Below, piece after piece: positions 36,557 to 49,800 of a DNA stretch of 64,000 bases. The number at the start of each line of letters is the position of its first letter. Position 1 is the first letter of the stretch. The translations under genes were made by a program, and so were the position numbers. This stretch comes from Trematomus loennbergii. Lineage: Eukaryota; Chordata; Actinopteri; Perciformes; Nototheniidae. Where the stretch lies: the NCBI GenBank assembly GCA_012861695.1, contig JAAOOA010000454.1, positions 124,001 to 188,000 of the forward strand, read 5' to 3'. Below the pieces are notes generated by a model. It worked only from the letters and a program-made list of their open reading frames with translations, made no database searches and had not been told where the DNA came from.

Positions 36557-37695
36557 TCTCCAGAGGCTCTCTGCAGTCTGCACTCTAAGAAACTCAGACT
36601 CTTCTCTCTGGACCATCAGCAGCCAGTGTGTCTCGTCTGCAGAGATTCAAGAACACACAAAAACCACAGATTCAGACCCATGGATGAAGCTGCTCAGGAT
36701 CTCAGGGAGGAGCTCCAGAAAGCTCTGCAGCCCTTTCAGGAGAAACTGAAGCTCTTTGAAGAAGTTAAAGTGAAGTTTGATCTAACAGCAGGACACATGA
36801 AGGTCCAGGCTCAACACACAGAGACGCAGATCAAGGAGCAGTTTAAGAAGCTTCACCAGTTTCTAGAAGAGGAAGAGGAGCAGAAGATGAAGATGATGGA
36901 GGAGAAGATGGAGGCTGTGAGCAGAGAGATAGCAGCTCTTTCACACACAGTCAGAGCCACAAAGAAGGAGCTGAGAGCTGAAGACGTCTCCTTCCTGCTC
37001 AACTACAAGGCTGCAGTGGAGAGGCTGCAGCGCCCCCTGCTGGAGGATCCTCAGCTGCCCTCAGGAGCTCTGATAGACCAGGCCAAACACCTGGGCAACC
37101 TCAGCTTCAACATCTGGAGCAAGATGAAGGACATGGTGTCCTACTCTCCTCTCATCCTGGACCCAAACACTGCTCATAGAGGACTCGTCCTGTCTGAAGA
37201 TCTGACCAGAGTGAGACGAGGAGGACAGGAGGAAGAAGAGGAAGAGGAGGAACAGAAACTTCCTGATAATCCAGAGAGGTTGATTCTGACTGGTCTGTCC
37301 TGAGCTCTGAGGGCTTTAACTCAGGGACTCACAGCTGGGATGTCCAGGTTACAGACAGTAGAGGCTGGGCACTGGGTGTGTCAGCAGAGTCTGTCCAGAG
37401 GAAGAGAAGCATGTGGTCTGGATCATGGGGAATATTATTCTCTGGAGATGAATACTCAGCACGGTCACCATCAGGTCCAGTCACTCCTCTCAGCCTGAAG
37501 AAGGAGCTCCAGAGGGTCAGAGTGAATCTGGACTGGAACAGAGGAGAGTTGTCGTTCTCTGATCCTGACACTAACACACACATACACACCTTCTCACACA
37601 CTTTCACTGAGAAGATGTTTCCATACTTTAACACTGAGGAGGAAGTGAAGATATTACCGCTGAAGGTGTGTGTGACAGTGGAGCAGAGCAGGTAG
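36557..37695 (+). pseudogene. TRIM D, RING-less 5'-truncated copy
   Basis: Homology to TRIM starts abruptly inside the B-box region (AGGCTCTCTGCAG). The RING and start codon are absent. The B-box reads CSLH...LRLFSLDH, so a zinc-ligand Cys is replaced by Ser. The coiled coil and early PRY are open (ATG-initiated [13 protein letters not shown] from about 36680) until a 1-base deletion near 37279 (GAGAGGTTGATT). PRY/SPRY then continues in another frame to the TAG at 37693-37695. The acidic run is eight Glu. It is probably a pseudogene. A short coiled-coil protein from the internal ATG is possible but unsupported. Confidence 0.8.
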
Positions 37696-39108
37696 AGATC
37701 AACGGGATCATTATATCTATGATGTTTATCTCTTAAAGCAGGCGTGTGCAAACTTTTTTCAAAGAGGACCGGATTTGATAATGTGAATATTATATCATAA
37801 TTCTTATTGTCACAATTATCTTTATTTTATTCAAATGGCTATATAACTAAATATAAGCCACTAATGCAGGCGTGAACAACTCTAAAAACACGCTCTTTCA
37901 TTCATATCTGGAGAGTCAGATAACATTGAACAGACGATGGTGTGTCAGAATCAGGTCAGACAAATAATAATCTAACATATGCAGGACGGACCGTGGACAT
38001 GCCTGTCTTAAAGGGAAATACTCTGCTGTCTCTTTATTCTAAACATGTGTTTTTTTTGTTTCACTAATGTTTTTGTTGTTTTGAGTTTGTTAATCTGCTT
38101 TTTGATCATACTGTCAACCTTTATTAAATTGAAACACGTGCATTTAGCTGACACTTTTATCCAAGTAACGTCAAATATGCTGAACTGCTTCCTTTAAAGG
38201 AAATAAGAGATATATATTCTTTACATTTGAATTGATCTCACCCAGATTCAGACCTTTATGTCAGGTGATAGTTTAACCTTCTCTGTTTTATTGAAACTAT
38301 GTTATAAATTGTTCATTTGTGATTTGTGCATGATGGGAAAATAAATAAATAATATGTCTAATTCAACTGCAAGTTTGAGCAGCGAATCATTTCTCAGATC
38401 CAAAATCAAATGCATTTTAATTTCCAGTCCAGACAATATTGATTTTAAATCGTTGAAATTAAAGTTTTATTACATGCAATCTTTACATTTTAAACTTGTA
38501 TAATCATATAAAACATACAGAGTTACTGGGTTTAAATTAACTCCCTGACAGACAGGGAATAAAATAAATGTTTTAAAGAGATTTCTAAGTATTTAAAAAC
38601 TGAGTAAATGTTAAACCCAGTTTTCCCAGGAGAAGCCTAAACAGAGGACGACCCATTGCTGTTCAGCGTGGATTATCAAATTCACACGTTTATAAACTCT
38701 AAAGGATTTCATCTCAATCTAAAATACTGATTTCTTGGCAGCGGTGTGTTATCGAGTATTAACAACCTCTTAAACGTCCAATTTGACCAATCAGAATTGA
38801 GTATTCAGCTAAGACGTTTAATACAATTATAATATATAATAAAGTAAAATATATATTGGTGTAGATAAAATAATGTGTGCACTACTTGAATATATAAAAA
38901 CATGTATGTTACAATAGAGTTGTGCATTAATATTAACTAGAGAATGCAATTCCTGAAGAAATTGCTAGTGGGAATGCTTTATGCTGAAAATCTGATGCTA
39001 AACTGCTATGCTGAAATGTAATGTGTAAGGAGAAAGTGAAGAATTTAGATTGAAATGATACATGAACACTGGGGGCTTGAATGTGTGAACTGCAAACTTT
39101 TGAACTAA
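37696..39108 (+). other. TRIM D 3' tail and AT-rich spacer
   Basis: This is the same as 22621-24035 with small indels. AATAAA signals lie near 38340. No gene is present. It forms one arm of an inverted repeat with 43055-44298. Confidence 0.7.
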
Positions 39109-40205
39109 CTTGATGGTGAATGATCTGTCACCATGCCAACGGCATTTGATGACATCCCATAATACGCTTAGATGTGTGGATGGCTGCATTGTTACCAAAC
39201 CTGTGAAGTTTTGGGCCGTTTGGAGCATTTTCACTGAAGTTATGAGAAAACCGTGTTTCATGGCGAGCCTTGTGTTACCATGGCAACGGCATTTGAAGAA
39301 ACCCCATAATTGACGTAGAGCTGTTGAGGGCTGTACCGGTGATATACAAGCAAAGTTTGGAGGACGATCGGACCGTGTCCATTGGACTTACAGCGACATC
39401 GTGCTTCATGGCGAGTGTGTCTGTCGCCATGGCAACGGCATTTGATGACACCCCATAATACGTTAGATGCGTTGATGGCTGCATTGTTACCAAACCTGTG
39501 AAGTTTTGGGCCGTTTGGAGCATTTTCACTGAAGTTATGAGAAAACCGTGTTTCATGGCGAGTTGTGTTACCATGGCAACGGCATTTGAAGAAACCCCAT
39601 AATTGACGTAGAGCTGTTGAGGGCTGACCGGTGATATACAAGCAAAGTTTGGGGACGATCGGACCGTGTCCATTGGACTTACAGCGACATCGTGTTTCAT
39701 GGCGAGTTGTCTGTCGCCATGGCAACGGCATTTGATGACACCCCATAATACACTTAGATGCGTTGATGGCTGCATCGTTACCAAACCTGTGAAGTTTTGG
39801 GCTGTTTGGAGTATTTTCACTGAAGTTATGATAAAACCATGTTTCAAGGCGAGCATTGTGTTGCCATGGCAACAGCATTTGAAGAAATCTCAAAACTGTC
39901 CCGTAGATGTCTTCTTGGCTGGACTGTTAGCACACATGTGAAGTTTGAGCACTTTTTGAACATTTTCATAAGAGTTATACATTACATTAGGAGGTTACAT
40001 TACTCTCTCTCTTCTCTTGATCGCCCTCTCTTATCTCTTGATCACCCTCTCAATCTTCTATCGCCCTCTCTCTCTTCTCTTGATCACCCTCTCTCTCTTC
40101 TCTTGATCGCCCTCTCTCTTCTCTTGATCGCCCTCTTGATCTTCGGCATATGATGATGACACCCCATAATTGACGTAGAGCTGTTGAGGGCAGGACCATT
40201 AACCT
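39109..40205. repeat. ~147-bp satellite, array 4 (6 monomers)
   Basis: Anchors lie at 39135, 39283, 39432, 39576, 39722 and 39869. A perfect GTTGCCATGGCAAC lies at 39860-39873. The TC-rich microsatellite is at about 40004-40140. One ~295-bp dimer fewer than array 3. Confidence 0.9.
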
Positions 40206-41236
40206 TTATCTGAAGTCTGCTGCTCTGAGCATGTCGGATGCGACTTTAGAGTAGAGGGGAATTATTGAAACGGGGTGTAGTGTTCCGCGGCAGACGCCGC
40301 TGCGAAAATGTGGGGCAGGGCTGTAAAGTGGGGGGGCCAATGGCCCCTTGGCCCCTTTACTTCCGGCGCCACTGCCTGGAGTCAGGTGAGCCTGCAGCAG
40401 ATTGGGTGAGTACACAACTAACTGTCATGTGCATTTCTCTTTTTGATTTAACATGTGTTTGTGGCTGCAAGTTTATTACGTTCATTGATCTCTGTGTTGT
40501 CTTCCTTGGTGATGTTGTATTATTACATTGGATTAGATATGCTTTATTCCTCCCAAATGTGAAATGAAACATTTTAAAGAAAAAAAACAATTGTATACAC
40601 TACTAATGCTTGTTGCACCAGACTTCATTTATTATTTGTATGTAACATAAGAAGGTTTGTCCTGTTTTTGGTTAATTCTACACAGTGAATGGTGGTTGTT
40701 GATAATCAGTTGTAGGCCCAGAACCGGCGCCAGAACAAATCTATAGAGAGGGCATATGATTTTCATGGGAGGGCACACAAAACCGTCATGTGCCGCGGCC
40801 TGAGATTTTGTTTTGGGGGTGCTGTGGGGTAGCTTGACGTTTCATAGAGGGTGCTCAAACATGTAGGGTTTCCCATTAATGTACCGGGCGCTACAGTGGA
40901 ATGTTCTACTGCAACAATCCCCACGCATATACACAGTGTACCCGCGACTGTTACAATGAAGGCTCGATAATCAGCTCACGGCATATAGGTGTAAGCAGGG
41001 GTAAAGTGCTATTTTTATAAGTGGGGGGTGGACCTAACCTCCTCATGCTCCCCCGGGAAGATTTTTCTTTTTATATTGAAGTTAAATTCATCAATCTGGT
41101 GCACTTTGAGAGCAACATTAAGAGATCTATGGATATATCTCTCAACACGATATGAAACAGAACTGTAAACAGATTTACTTTTTTCTTTAAGGATATTTTA
41201 CAAATCACTCCCCTTTTAAGGAAACAGTACAGTATG
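40206..41236. other. Mosaic of transposon fragments, no gene
   Basis: Near-identical to 25456-26475, including the CCCCCGGGAAGATTTTTC segment. It differs near 40595-40625, where the sequence follows the 61 kb copy. No gene is present. Confidence 0.5.
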
Positions 41237-41344
41237 CTTGAGTAAACAGTGTGGTAAAATAAAATGAGTCAAAACTATACATATAAAGTTCCTATAAGTG
41301 TTTTTTTCTTATCCTTCCTGGGTCAACAGGTTGGGTTTACCCGG

Positions 41345-41770
41345 TCAATTTGTCTCATTCCAGTTTTCATTATCCTCCATCGTCTTCCTGTCAGTCTGGC
41401 ACTTATTGAGGCAGTCTTCACACAGGACGCTCTCCTTCACCAGGTAGAGCTTCTCCGTATTATTGGACTGATTGGATTTATCCTCGGTGACGATGGGGTT
41501 CCTGTCCAGGTTGACCCGCTCCAGTTTGTCCATCCTGGAGATGCAGAAGGGGACGCGGGTGAACTTGTTGTCGGAGAGGCCGATGTGCCGCAGCTCCTGC
41601 AGGGCGGAGATGGAGGAGGGCAGGTCGTTCAGCTGGTTCATCCCCAGGCTGAGAGTCAGAAGCTTCTTCAGGAGACCCATGGCACTGGGGAGGCTGGACA
41701 GACGGTTGTTACACAGGTTCAGGACCAGAAGGTTCTGGAGACGGCCGACAGACGCAGGGAGCTCCTCCAG
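41345..41770 (-). pseudogene. lrrc18: Orphan lrrc18 exon 2, copy 4 (inverted)
   Basis: A 426-bp exon, fully open, with an intact acceptor and the same stop. It encodes leucine-rich repeats and the CEDCLNKC tail and differs from the complete gene by very few bases (NTEKLYL for NTENLYL). No first exon lies nearby, so it is a duplicated orphan exon. Confidence 0.85.
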
Positions 41771-42477
41771 CTGAAGTCAGAGCAATAACACATTCTGTAT
41801 TACATCCCAATTAAACTTGTATCAGTTACAGCTATTTCCTGGGCTTTGTGATCTACTTTTTCTGTTCTTTTATGTTGTAACATAAACATTTCTACCAAAA
41901 ATGTTGTGACTAAAAAAGAAGACACCATGGCATCTAATCAGACCTATCATTTCAAAAAGTTATTCAGTTTCTCATTAAACACTGTAACATGGACAGGTCA
42001 CGCAACAACACATAGACATTGGATTACTCTATAAATAACAAAATACTATCAACACGCCCCAAAAACCTCACATGTTTGTCCTTTAAAATTAAAATAAAAT
42101 GCTCTATAAATCAGGCTTTGAATGAAATAATGAAAAATATCCTTATGTAAATCAAAATGGAAAGTTTGGTGTATGTAAATGATTCTAAAGTGGAGATTTC
42201 TGGCTCACAGTATTAAAAAAGGCGAATTTAGAGAAACCAGTCTTATGTACAGGTATGGTAAAAGTCCATACGTTTGCACACCACTGCAGGGATAACAAAT
42301 ATAAGGGGTTACCTTGGTTGGTGATTGGCTAATGGTTACACAAGCCAAAACATCGTTATGACATCATAAAGTGGCCAAAATCTGATCAGCTCATTTTCAG
42401 ACAGGTGTTTATATAAATGGATCAGGACAAAAGAGAGAGAATCTTTGTTCCTGAAACTTTCAGAGTCTCTTTCCACA
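41771..42477 (-). other. lrrc18 intron-derived sequence, copy 4
   Basis: This matches the true intron (62621-63150) up to about 42300, then duplication-specific sequence to the minisatellite. No gene is present. Confidence 0.7.
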
Positions 42478-42995
42478 GAGGGGACACATGTTGATGAAGA
42501 AGAGACATGAAGAAGAGGGGACACATGTTGGTGTAGAAGAGACAAGAAGAAGAGGGGACACATGTTTATGTCGAAGAGACATGCAGAAGAGGGGACACAT
42601 GTTGATGTAGAAGAGACATGAAGAAGAGGGGACACATGGTGATGTAGAAGAGACATGAAGAAGAGGGGACACATGTTGATGTAGAAGAGACATGAAGAAG
42701 AGGGGACACATGTTGATGTAGAAGAGACATGAAGAAGAGGGGACACATGTTGATGTAGAAGAGACATGAAGAAGAGGGGCACATGTTGATGTAGAAGAGA
42801 CATGAAGAAGAGGGGACACATGTTGATGTAGAAGAGACATGAAGAAGAGGGGACACATGTGGATGTAGAAGAGACATGAGAAGAGGGGACACATGTTGAT
42901 GGAGAAGAGACATGAAGAAGAGGGACACATGTTGATGTAGAAGAGACATGAAGAAGAGGGGACACATGTTGATGAAGAAGAGACATGAAGAAGTG
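42478..42995. repeat. 37-bp minisatellite 4 (about 14 copies, inverted)
   Basis: The longest array, with reverse-complement 37-bp units and more internal variants than the others (for example GTTGGTGTAG, GTTTATGTCG, GTGGATGTAG). The MITE-like flank TGCATAATATGTGACCTTTA follows to about 43021. Confidence 0.85.
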
Positions 42996-44298
42996 GATTT
43001 TGCATAATATGTGACCTTTAAGTCATGTGGTTACTACTGATAACATTAAAGTGATATCATTATTAATATTAATGCACAACTCTATTGTAACATACATGTT
43101 TTTATATATTCAAGTAGTGCACACATTACTTTATCTACACCAATATATATTTTACTTTACTATATATTATAATTGTATTAAACGTCTTAGCTGAATACTC
43201 AATTCTGATTGGTCAAATTGGACGTTTAAGAGGTTGTTAATACTCGATCACACCGCTGCCAAGAAATCAGTATTTTAGATTGAGATGAAATCCTTTAGAG
43301 TTTATAAACGTGTGCATTTGATAATCCACGCTGAACAGCAATGGGTCGTCCTCTGTTTAGGCTTCTCCTGGAAAACTGGGTTTACATTTACTCAGTTTTT
43401 AAATACTTAGAAATCTCTTTAAAACATTTATTTTATTCCCTGTCTGTCAGGGAGTTAATTTAAACCCAGTAACTCTGTATGTTTTATATGATTATACAAG
43501 TTTAAAATGTAAAGATTGCATGTAATAAAACTTTAATTTCAACGATTTAAAATCAATATTGTCTAGACTGGAAATTAAAATGCATTTTATTTTGGATCTG
43601 AGAAATGATTCGCTGCTCAAACTCGCAGTTGAATTAAACATATTATTTATTTTCCCATCATGCACAAATCACAAATGAACAATTGATACAACATAGTTTC
43701 AATAAAACAGAGAAGGTTAAACTATCACCTGACATAAAGGTCTGAATCTGGGTGAGATCATTTCAGATGTAAAGAATATATATCTCTTATTTCCTCTAAA
43801 GGAAGCAGTTCAGCATATTTTGATGTTACTTGGATTAAAGTGTCAGCTAAATGCACGTGTTTCAATTTAATAAAGGTTGACAGTATGATCAAAAAGCAGA
43901 TTATCAAACTCAATAACAACAAAAACATTAGTGAAACTAAAATAAACACATGTTTAGAATAAAAAGACAGCAGAGTATTTCCCTTTAAGACGGCATGTCC
44001 ACGGTCCGTCCTGCATATGTTAGATTATTATTTGTCTGACCTGATTCTGACACACCATCGTCTGTTCATGTTATCTGACTCTCCAGATATGAATGAAAGA
44101 GCGTGTTTTTAGAGTTGTTCACGCCTGCATTAGTGGCTTATATTTAGTTATATTACCATTTGAATAAAATAAAGATAATTGTGACAATAAGAATTGTGAT
44201 ATAATATTCACATTATCAAACCCGGTCCTCTTTGAAAAAAGTTTGCACACTCCTGCTTTAAGGAATAAACATCATAGATATAATGATCCCGTTGATCT
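42996..44298 (-). other. Inverted spacer and TRIM E 3' tail
   Basis: Counterpart of 27906-29332 with a deletion of about 110 bp near 43050, where AAAGTG is joined directly to ATATCATTATTAATATT. AATAAA signals lie near 43645. No gene is present. Confidence 0.65.
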
Positions 44299-46754
44299 CT
44301 ACCTGCTCTGCTCCACTGTCACACACACCTTCAGCGGTATATCTTCACTTCACCCACAGTGCTAAAGTATGGAAACATCTTCTCAGTGAAGTTTGTGTGA
44401 AGGTGTGTATGTGTGTGTTAGTGTCAGGATCAGAGAACGACAACTCTCCTCTGTTCCAGTCCAGATTCACTCTGACCCTCTGGAGCTTCTTCTTCAGGCT
44501 GAGAGGAGTGGATAGATCTGATGGTGACCGTGCTGAGTATTTATTCTCAGAGAAACATATTCCCCATGATCCAGACCACATGCTCTATCCTCTGGGCAGA
44601 CTCTGCTGACACAAACCCAGTACCCAGAATGTACAGTCTGTAACCTGGACATCCCAGCTGTGTGTCCCTGAGTTAAAGCCCTCAGAGCTCAGGACAGACC
44701 AGTCAGAATCAAACTCTCTGGATTATCAGGAAGTTTCTGTTCCTCCTCTTCCTCTTCTTGCTCTTCTTCCTCCTGTCCTCCTCGTCTCACTCTGGTCAGA
44801 TCTTCAGACAGGACGAGTCCTCTATGAGCAGTGTTTGGGTCCAGGATGAGAGGAGAGTAGGACACCATGTCCTTCATCTTGCTCCAGATGTTGAAGCTGA
44901 GGTTGTCCAGTGTTTGGCCTGGTCTATCATACCCCTTTCACACCAACGGTGTTTCAGGGCCGGTTCGGTGCTGGTGCTTGAAAAGCACCGGGTTTTCCTG
45001 TTCACACCGCAGCGGAGTAGCGTCATAGCTCCGGAATCCGGTTCGTTTCGAGCACCAAAAAGTTGTCCGTCTAGAAGCAAGAACCACATACGTCACGCTT
45101 ACGTCGGAGGGGGGCGAGATTAACCTGAGCTAACAGTTAAGGCGAGTACGGCAAATAAAAGTTGTAACAAGCAGTAGTGCTGAGCAAAGTGACTAGAACG
45201 CAACCAAACACTTGTTAAAAAAACAAACACTTTATAAAGTCAGGCAACACTAACCAGGCTTCGTGTGATTCTGTTTATTTGTACCTTACTTTGACCATCC
45301 GTTCGCTGTTATTGATCATTGTGGAGAGCAGGCAGACGTTTTGTTTGTTATTATAGCAGCTATCGGATGGAATCAATACATGGGCTGCACAGGTTGTCAT
45401 GTCCGACTATCACAAGTAGAATCATAATGAAAAATACGCCGGTAAAAAGTGCCTGTAGAAAACTGCTTAGCAAGTAGTCAGTTTAGCTTCGGTTGCTATG
45501 CTAACATCACCCATGTTATACCAGAAAACTTTCATAACAGCGTTGTGATGCCAAACAGCATCAATTCAGACTGACACCAAACAGCGTCAATTCAGACTGA
45601 CACACATTCACTTAAGGGGAACTGGGATATGTATCAGCTGCTTGTGTGACAGTCAGACAGTGAATACTTTAGAGCCGTGTGAGCTAACCCGGAGCTAACG
45701 GGAGAATACACTCCCGTTGAAGAGCAGCCGGCCAGCACTGCAGCGGTCGGTAAATGCCGCTGAAACACATTAATAAACAATGAACCACGGCACTCTGGAG
45801 AAAAGTATAAGGTTGGAGAAGTCGTTATTTTTAATTTAATCTGGCTTCGTATGATTAAAAGCAACGCAGTCCCCGGCCCGCTGTTGTTGTGAGGTGAGCT
45901 CCGGCGTTGGGGGAAAACTCAGCGACGTAAACTGTGACGTCATGACGCAGCAGCGGCAGCACCAGTCGGGCTCTGAGCGGTGTGAAAAGAGCCGGCGCTA
46001 AACCGAAGAACCGGTTCTGAACCAGAAAAGCTCTAGCACGGAGCTTGAACCGGAGTTGCGTTGGTGTGAAAGGGGCATCAGAGCTCCTGAGGGCAGCTGA
46101 GGATCCTCCAGCAGGGGGCGCTGCAGCCTCTCCACTGCAGCCTTGTAGTTGAGCAGGAAGGAGACGTCTCCAGCTCTCAGCTCCTTCTCTGTGGCTCTGA
46201 CTGTGTGTGAAAGAGCTGCTATCTCTCTGCTCACAGCCTCCATCTTCTCCTCCATCATCTCCTCTTCTGCTCATCTTCCTCCCTCAGTGCAGCCATCCTG
46301 GCCTCCTCTTCCTCTTCTAGAAACTGGTGAAGCTTCTTAAACTGCTCCTTGATCTGCGTCTCTGTGTGTTGAGCCTGGACCTTCATGTGTCCTGCTGTTA
46401 GATCAAACTTCACTTTAACTTCTTCAAAGAGCTTCAGTTTCTCCTGAAAGGGCTGCAGAGCTTTCTGGAGCTCCTCTCTGAGATCCTGAGCAGCTTCATC
46501 CATGGGTCTGAATCTGTGGTTTTGATCTCTCTCCTGTAAGAAGGTCTCACTCAGGTTCTTAAAGCCAGGTTACAGGGGGGATTTCTTCTTGAAGATTCTG
46601 TCTTACAGACTGGACACTCCTTTACTTCTTTCCCCATCCACCAGGTCTGCAGACAGGCTTTACAGAAGCTGTGGCAGCAGGGCAGGAAGACAGGATCTCT
46701 AAAGACTTCCTTACAGACCGGACAGCAGAGATCTTCCTCCAACCTGGAAGCCAT
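44299..46754 (-). pseudogene. TRIM E, B-box-less copy with transposon insertion
   Basis: The minus-strand start [31 protein letters not shown] gives an intact RING, with a frame break after CNLALR. The B-box is missing as in C and F. The coiled coil continues in two frames (46503-46255, then from 46258) to SGAL, where a 1.15 kb TIR element is inserted. PRY with [12 protein letters not shown] and SPRY follow with further shifts, ending at the TAG at 44301-44299. A LINE sits only 60 bases upstream of the ATG, cutting it off from its promoter region. No functional protein is expected. Confidence 0.82.
44930..46077. mobile_element. 1.15 kb TIR element inside TRIM E
   Basis: Inverted ends TACCCCTTTCACACCAACG and its complement, bounded by a clean 3-bp TCA duplication (44927-44929 and 46078-46080). 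It is the same element, at the same codon and relative orientation, as in TRIM B, so the insertion predates the duplication that produced both. No transposase frame is present. Confidence 0.85.
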
Positions 46755-46797
46755 GCTGTCTCTGAGTGAAGCTGCAACACAGCAGACAGGAAATGAA

Positions 46798-46814
46798 GCT
46801 CAGCGCAAGTTCTT
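46798..46814. repeat. LINE target-site duplication, left copy
   Basis: GCTCAGCGCAAGTTCTT, repeated exactly at 51862-51878. The same 17 bases occur once in the uninterrupted paralogs near 30681 and 54782. Confidence 0.95.
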
Positions 46815-46894
46815 CTTCTTCTTTTCTTTAATGGCGAATCGCTTCCACTTGGAGCATATATCGCCACCTACTGTTGATTTATTAAATGTTTATA

Positions 46895-49800
46895 CTAAAT
46901 CCTTGTCCTCAGACCAGTGCTTTTGAGGAATTTGAAGATCAACTTGTTTGCTTCATTTCTTGATTTACTTTCATATATTGACTTGAAATCCATGTCCTTG
47001 ATGTTGAGTTGTTCCAGTGCAGTTTTCAGAATGAGTCTTTGTCTGTTATAATCCGGGCAGCTAAAAAATACATGATGTATTGTCTCTGGTTGTTGGCAAC
47101 CATCACAATTGCCATTTGGATGTTTTCCAATCAGATGCAGTGATGAGTTTAATCCAGAGTGACCCACTTTTATCCTGCTGTTAATGCTCTGTTCTCTTCT
47201 ACTACTCCCCCAAGTGCTTCCCGTTCCTACTTCCCTTTGTATCTGGTATAAATGTCTTCCTTTGGTGTTACTGTCCCATAGTTTTTGCCATTGTTGCTTG
47301 ATAACAACTTTTGTAACAGATTTGACTTCTGCTCTACTGATGGGTACCATAATATCAATCTGGTTTGCTTTCAAACCACATTTTGCCAGTTGATCCACTA
47401 CTTCATTCCCTCTAATACCCACATGCGCTGGAACCCACACAAATTGAACAACAATTCCCAGATGAACTAACCTAAACATGATGTGTAAAATTTCATGTAA
47501 AATATCCTGTCGACATTCTGAAGAGAAGTTGTTTATACTCTCCAGAGCTGCACTGGAGTCAGAGCAAATGACCACTCGCATTGGCTGTATTTCTTCTACC
47601 CACTGAAGTGCTAGTGAGATAGCCATCATCTCTACTGTATATACTGCGATGTGATCACTCGTCCGCTTTCCCACTTTTACTTTTAATTCAGGAACATAAA
47701 ATGCACAACTAGTTTGACCATTTTCTGGATTTTTGGATCCATCAGTAAATATTTGTATAAACTGCCCATATTGTTCATGTAGAACAGTATTCACATAAGC
47801 CTGTACATTAATTTTGTTTTTCATTGAATGTAACCTTTTCAATAAAGATAAATCTACTATAGGTTGAGGTAGCAACCATGGTGGAACAGCTGATAACAAC
47901 ACCGTCGGACTAATATTCCATTCTTTAACTTTGAATTCTTTACATAATTCAGAAACACAAACACAAAAACTTTCTTTTTTCATTTTGTTACTTTCCCAAC
48001 TTGTTTTTACAGTTTGTTTAGTAGGGTGAGTATCTTTATGGCCCTGTAGATTTGCCCAGTAATTAACAATGAACTGTTTTCTCCTCAAAGAAATTGGTAT
48101 TTCTCCGACCTCTACCTGAAGTGCCGACACTGGTGTAGATCTGACTGCCCCACAGCATATCCTTAGTGCTTGTGCCTGGACTCTATCTAATATTTGAAGA
48201 GAAGAGTATGCAGCTGAACCATACACTATTAGTCCGTATTCTATGGCTGATCTAATTAAGGCTGTGTATACGTTCCTCAAAGCAGCTTTATCAGCCCCCC
48301 ACTTAGTGCCTGCCAAGCACCTCATAACATTTAAAACCCTTTTACATTTATCTACTACTTTATCAATGTGAGTACTCCATGTGACTCTCTCGTCCAACCA
48401 TATTCCCAGAAATGTAAATGTCTTCACTTTCTTTAGTTCTTGTCCATAAAGTTTTAACCTAACCTCCTCACCTATCCTTTTCCTCGTAAAAAATAAAGTT
48501 TCAGTTTTTTCCACCGACAATCTAAACCCCCATGTCAGAGACCAGCTTTCAATTTCCGTAATGGCTTCCTGAATCTTACCTACAATATAATTTACATTTC
48601 TGCCCCTTTTCCAAATAGCTCCATCATCTGCAAAAAATGACTTACCGATATCAGATCCTACTTGTGTATATATATCATTTATCATGATAGAAAACAAAAG
48701 AGGACTAATTACACTCCCCTGTGGGGTTCCATTTTCAACTTCATGCCTTCGAGAATAAGAATTGCCAACTCGGACTCTGATGGCACGGCCAAACAAAAAA
48801 TCCATAATCCAATTATATACATTACCTCCCAGACCCATAATGTCCATTTTTATTAATAATCCTTCCTTCCACATCATATCGTAAGCTTTTTCCACATCAA
48901 AGAATACAGCTACAACACACTCCTTATTCGCTTGGGCTTTCCTAACTTCAGATTCCAGGCACAGCAGTGGATCTAAAGTACTCCGCCCTCTTCTAAACCC
49001 ACTCTGATAAGGAGTCATTAGTTCATTTTTCTCAACGTAGTATGTCAGCCTTTCTGTTATCATTCTTTCCATAACTTTACACAAGTGCGATGTCAGAGCT
49101 ATAGGTCTATAACTGCCTGGACTAGTTGGATCTTTCCCAGGTTTTCTAATAGGAATAATGACAGACTCTTTCCATATTATTGGCAGCTTCCCTTTCTCCC
49201 AAATCTTATTATACATCTCCAACAGCTTTCCTAATGCAAACTCACTTAATTTGGTCAACATTATATAACATACATTATCTTTCCCAGGAGCAGTCATTTT
49301 ACACTTACTTAATGCTCTTCTCAACTCTTGAATAGAAAAAGGTACATTTACAACACTCTGCGACGAATGTCTTTCTTCATATACATTAGGATGCTCATCT
49401 AACACTTCCTGCCTCCTGATCTTACCTTCTTCTGTCAAATTTTCCGAAGAATGAACTTTGACAAAATGTGTTGCTAGAATTTCTGCCTTCTCCATAGGAC
49501 CAGTGGCAATTTCCCCTCCATGCTCTAACACAGGCAGGTTACTCTGCTGTCTAATTCCCCTCATCTTCTTAATCATTCCCCATACTTTATCTAATGGCGT
49601 AGTTCTCCCAATACTTGAACAGAATCCTCTCCAACACTCCCTTTTTGCTCTTTTAACAATTGTCCTTACCTGAGCCTGTGCCTTCTTATATTCTAATAAA
49701 TTGTGTAATGAATGTGTCTTTCTTAGCTTTCCAAACAGCCTGTTTTTGTTTCGGATTGCATCATTACATTCTTTGTTCCACCACGGTACCATCTTAACAC

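Noticed and set aside
42478..42995. CRISPR-like array (37-bp direct repeats)
   Set aside because: Units are head-to-tail without distinct spacers; this is a minisatellite in a vertebrate genome.
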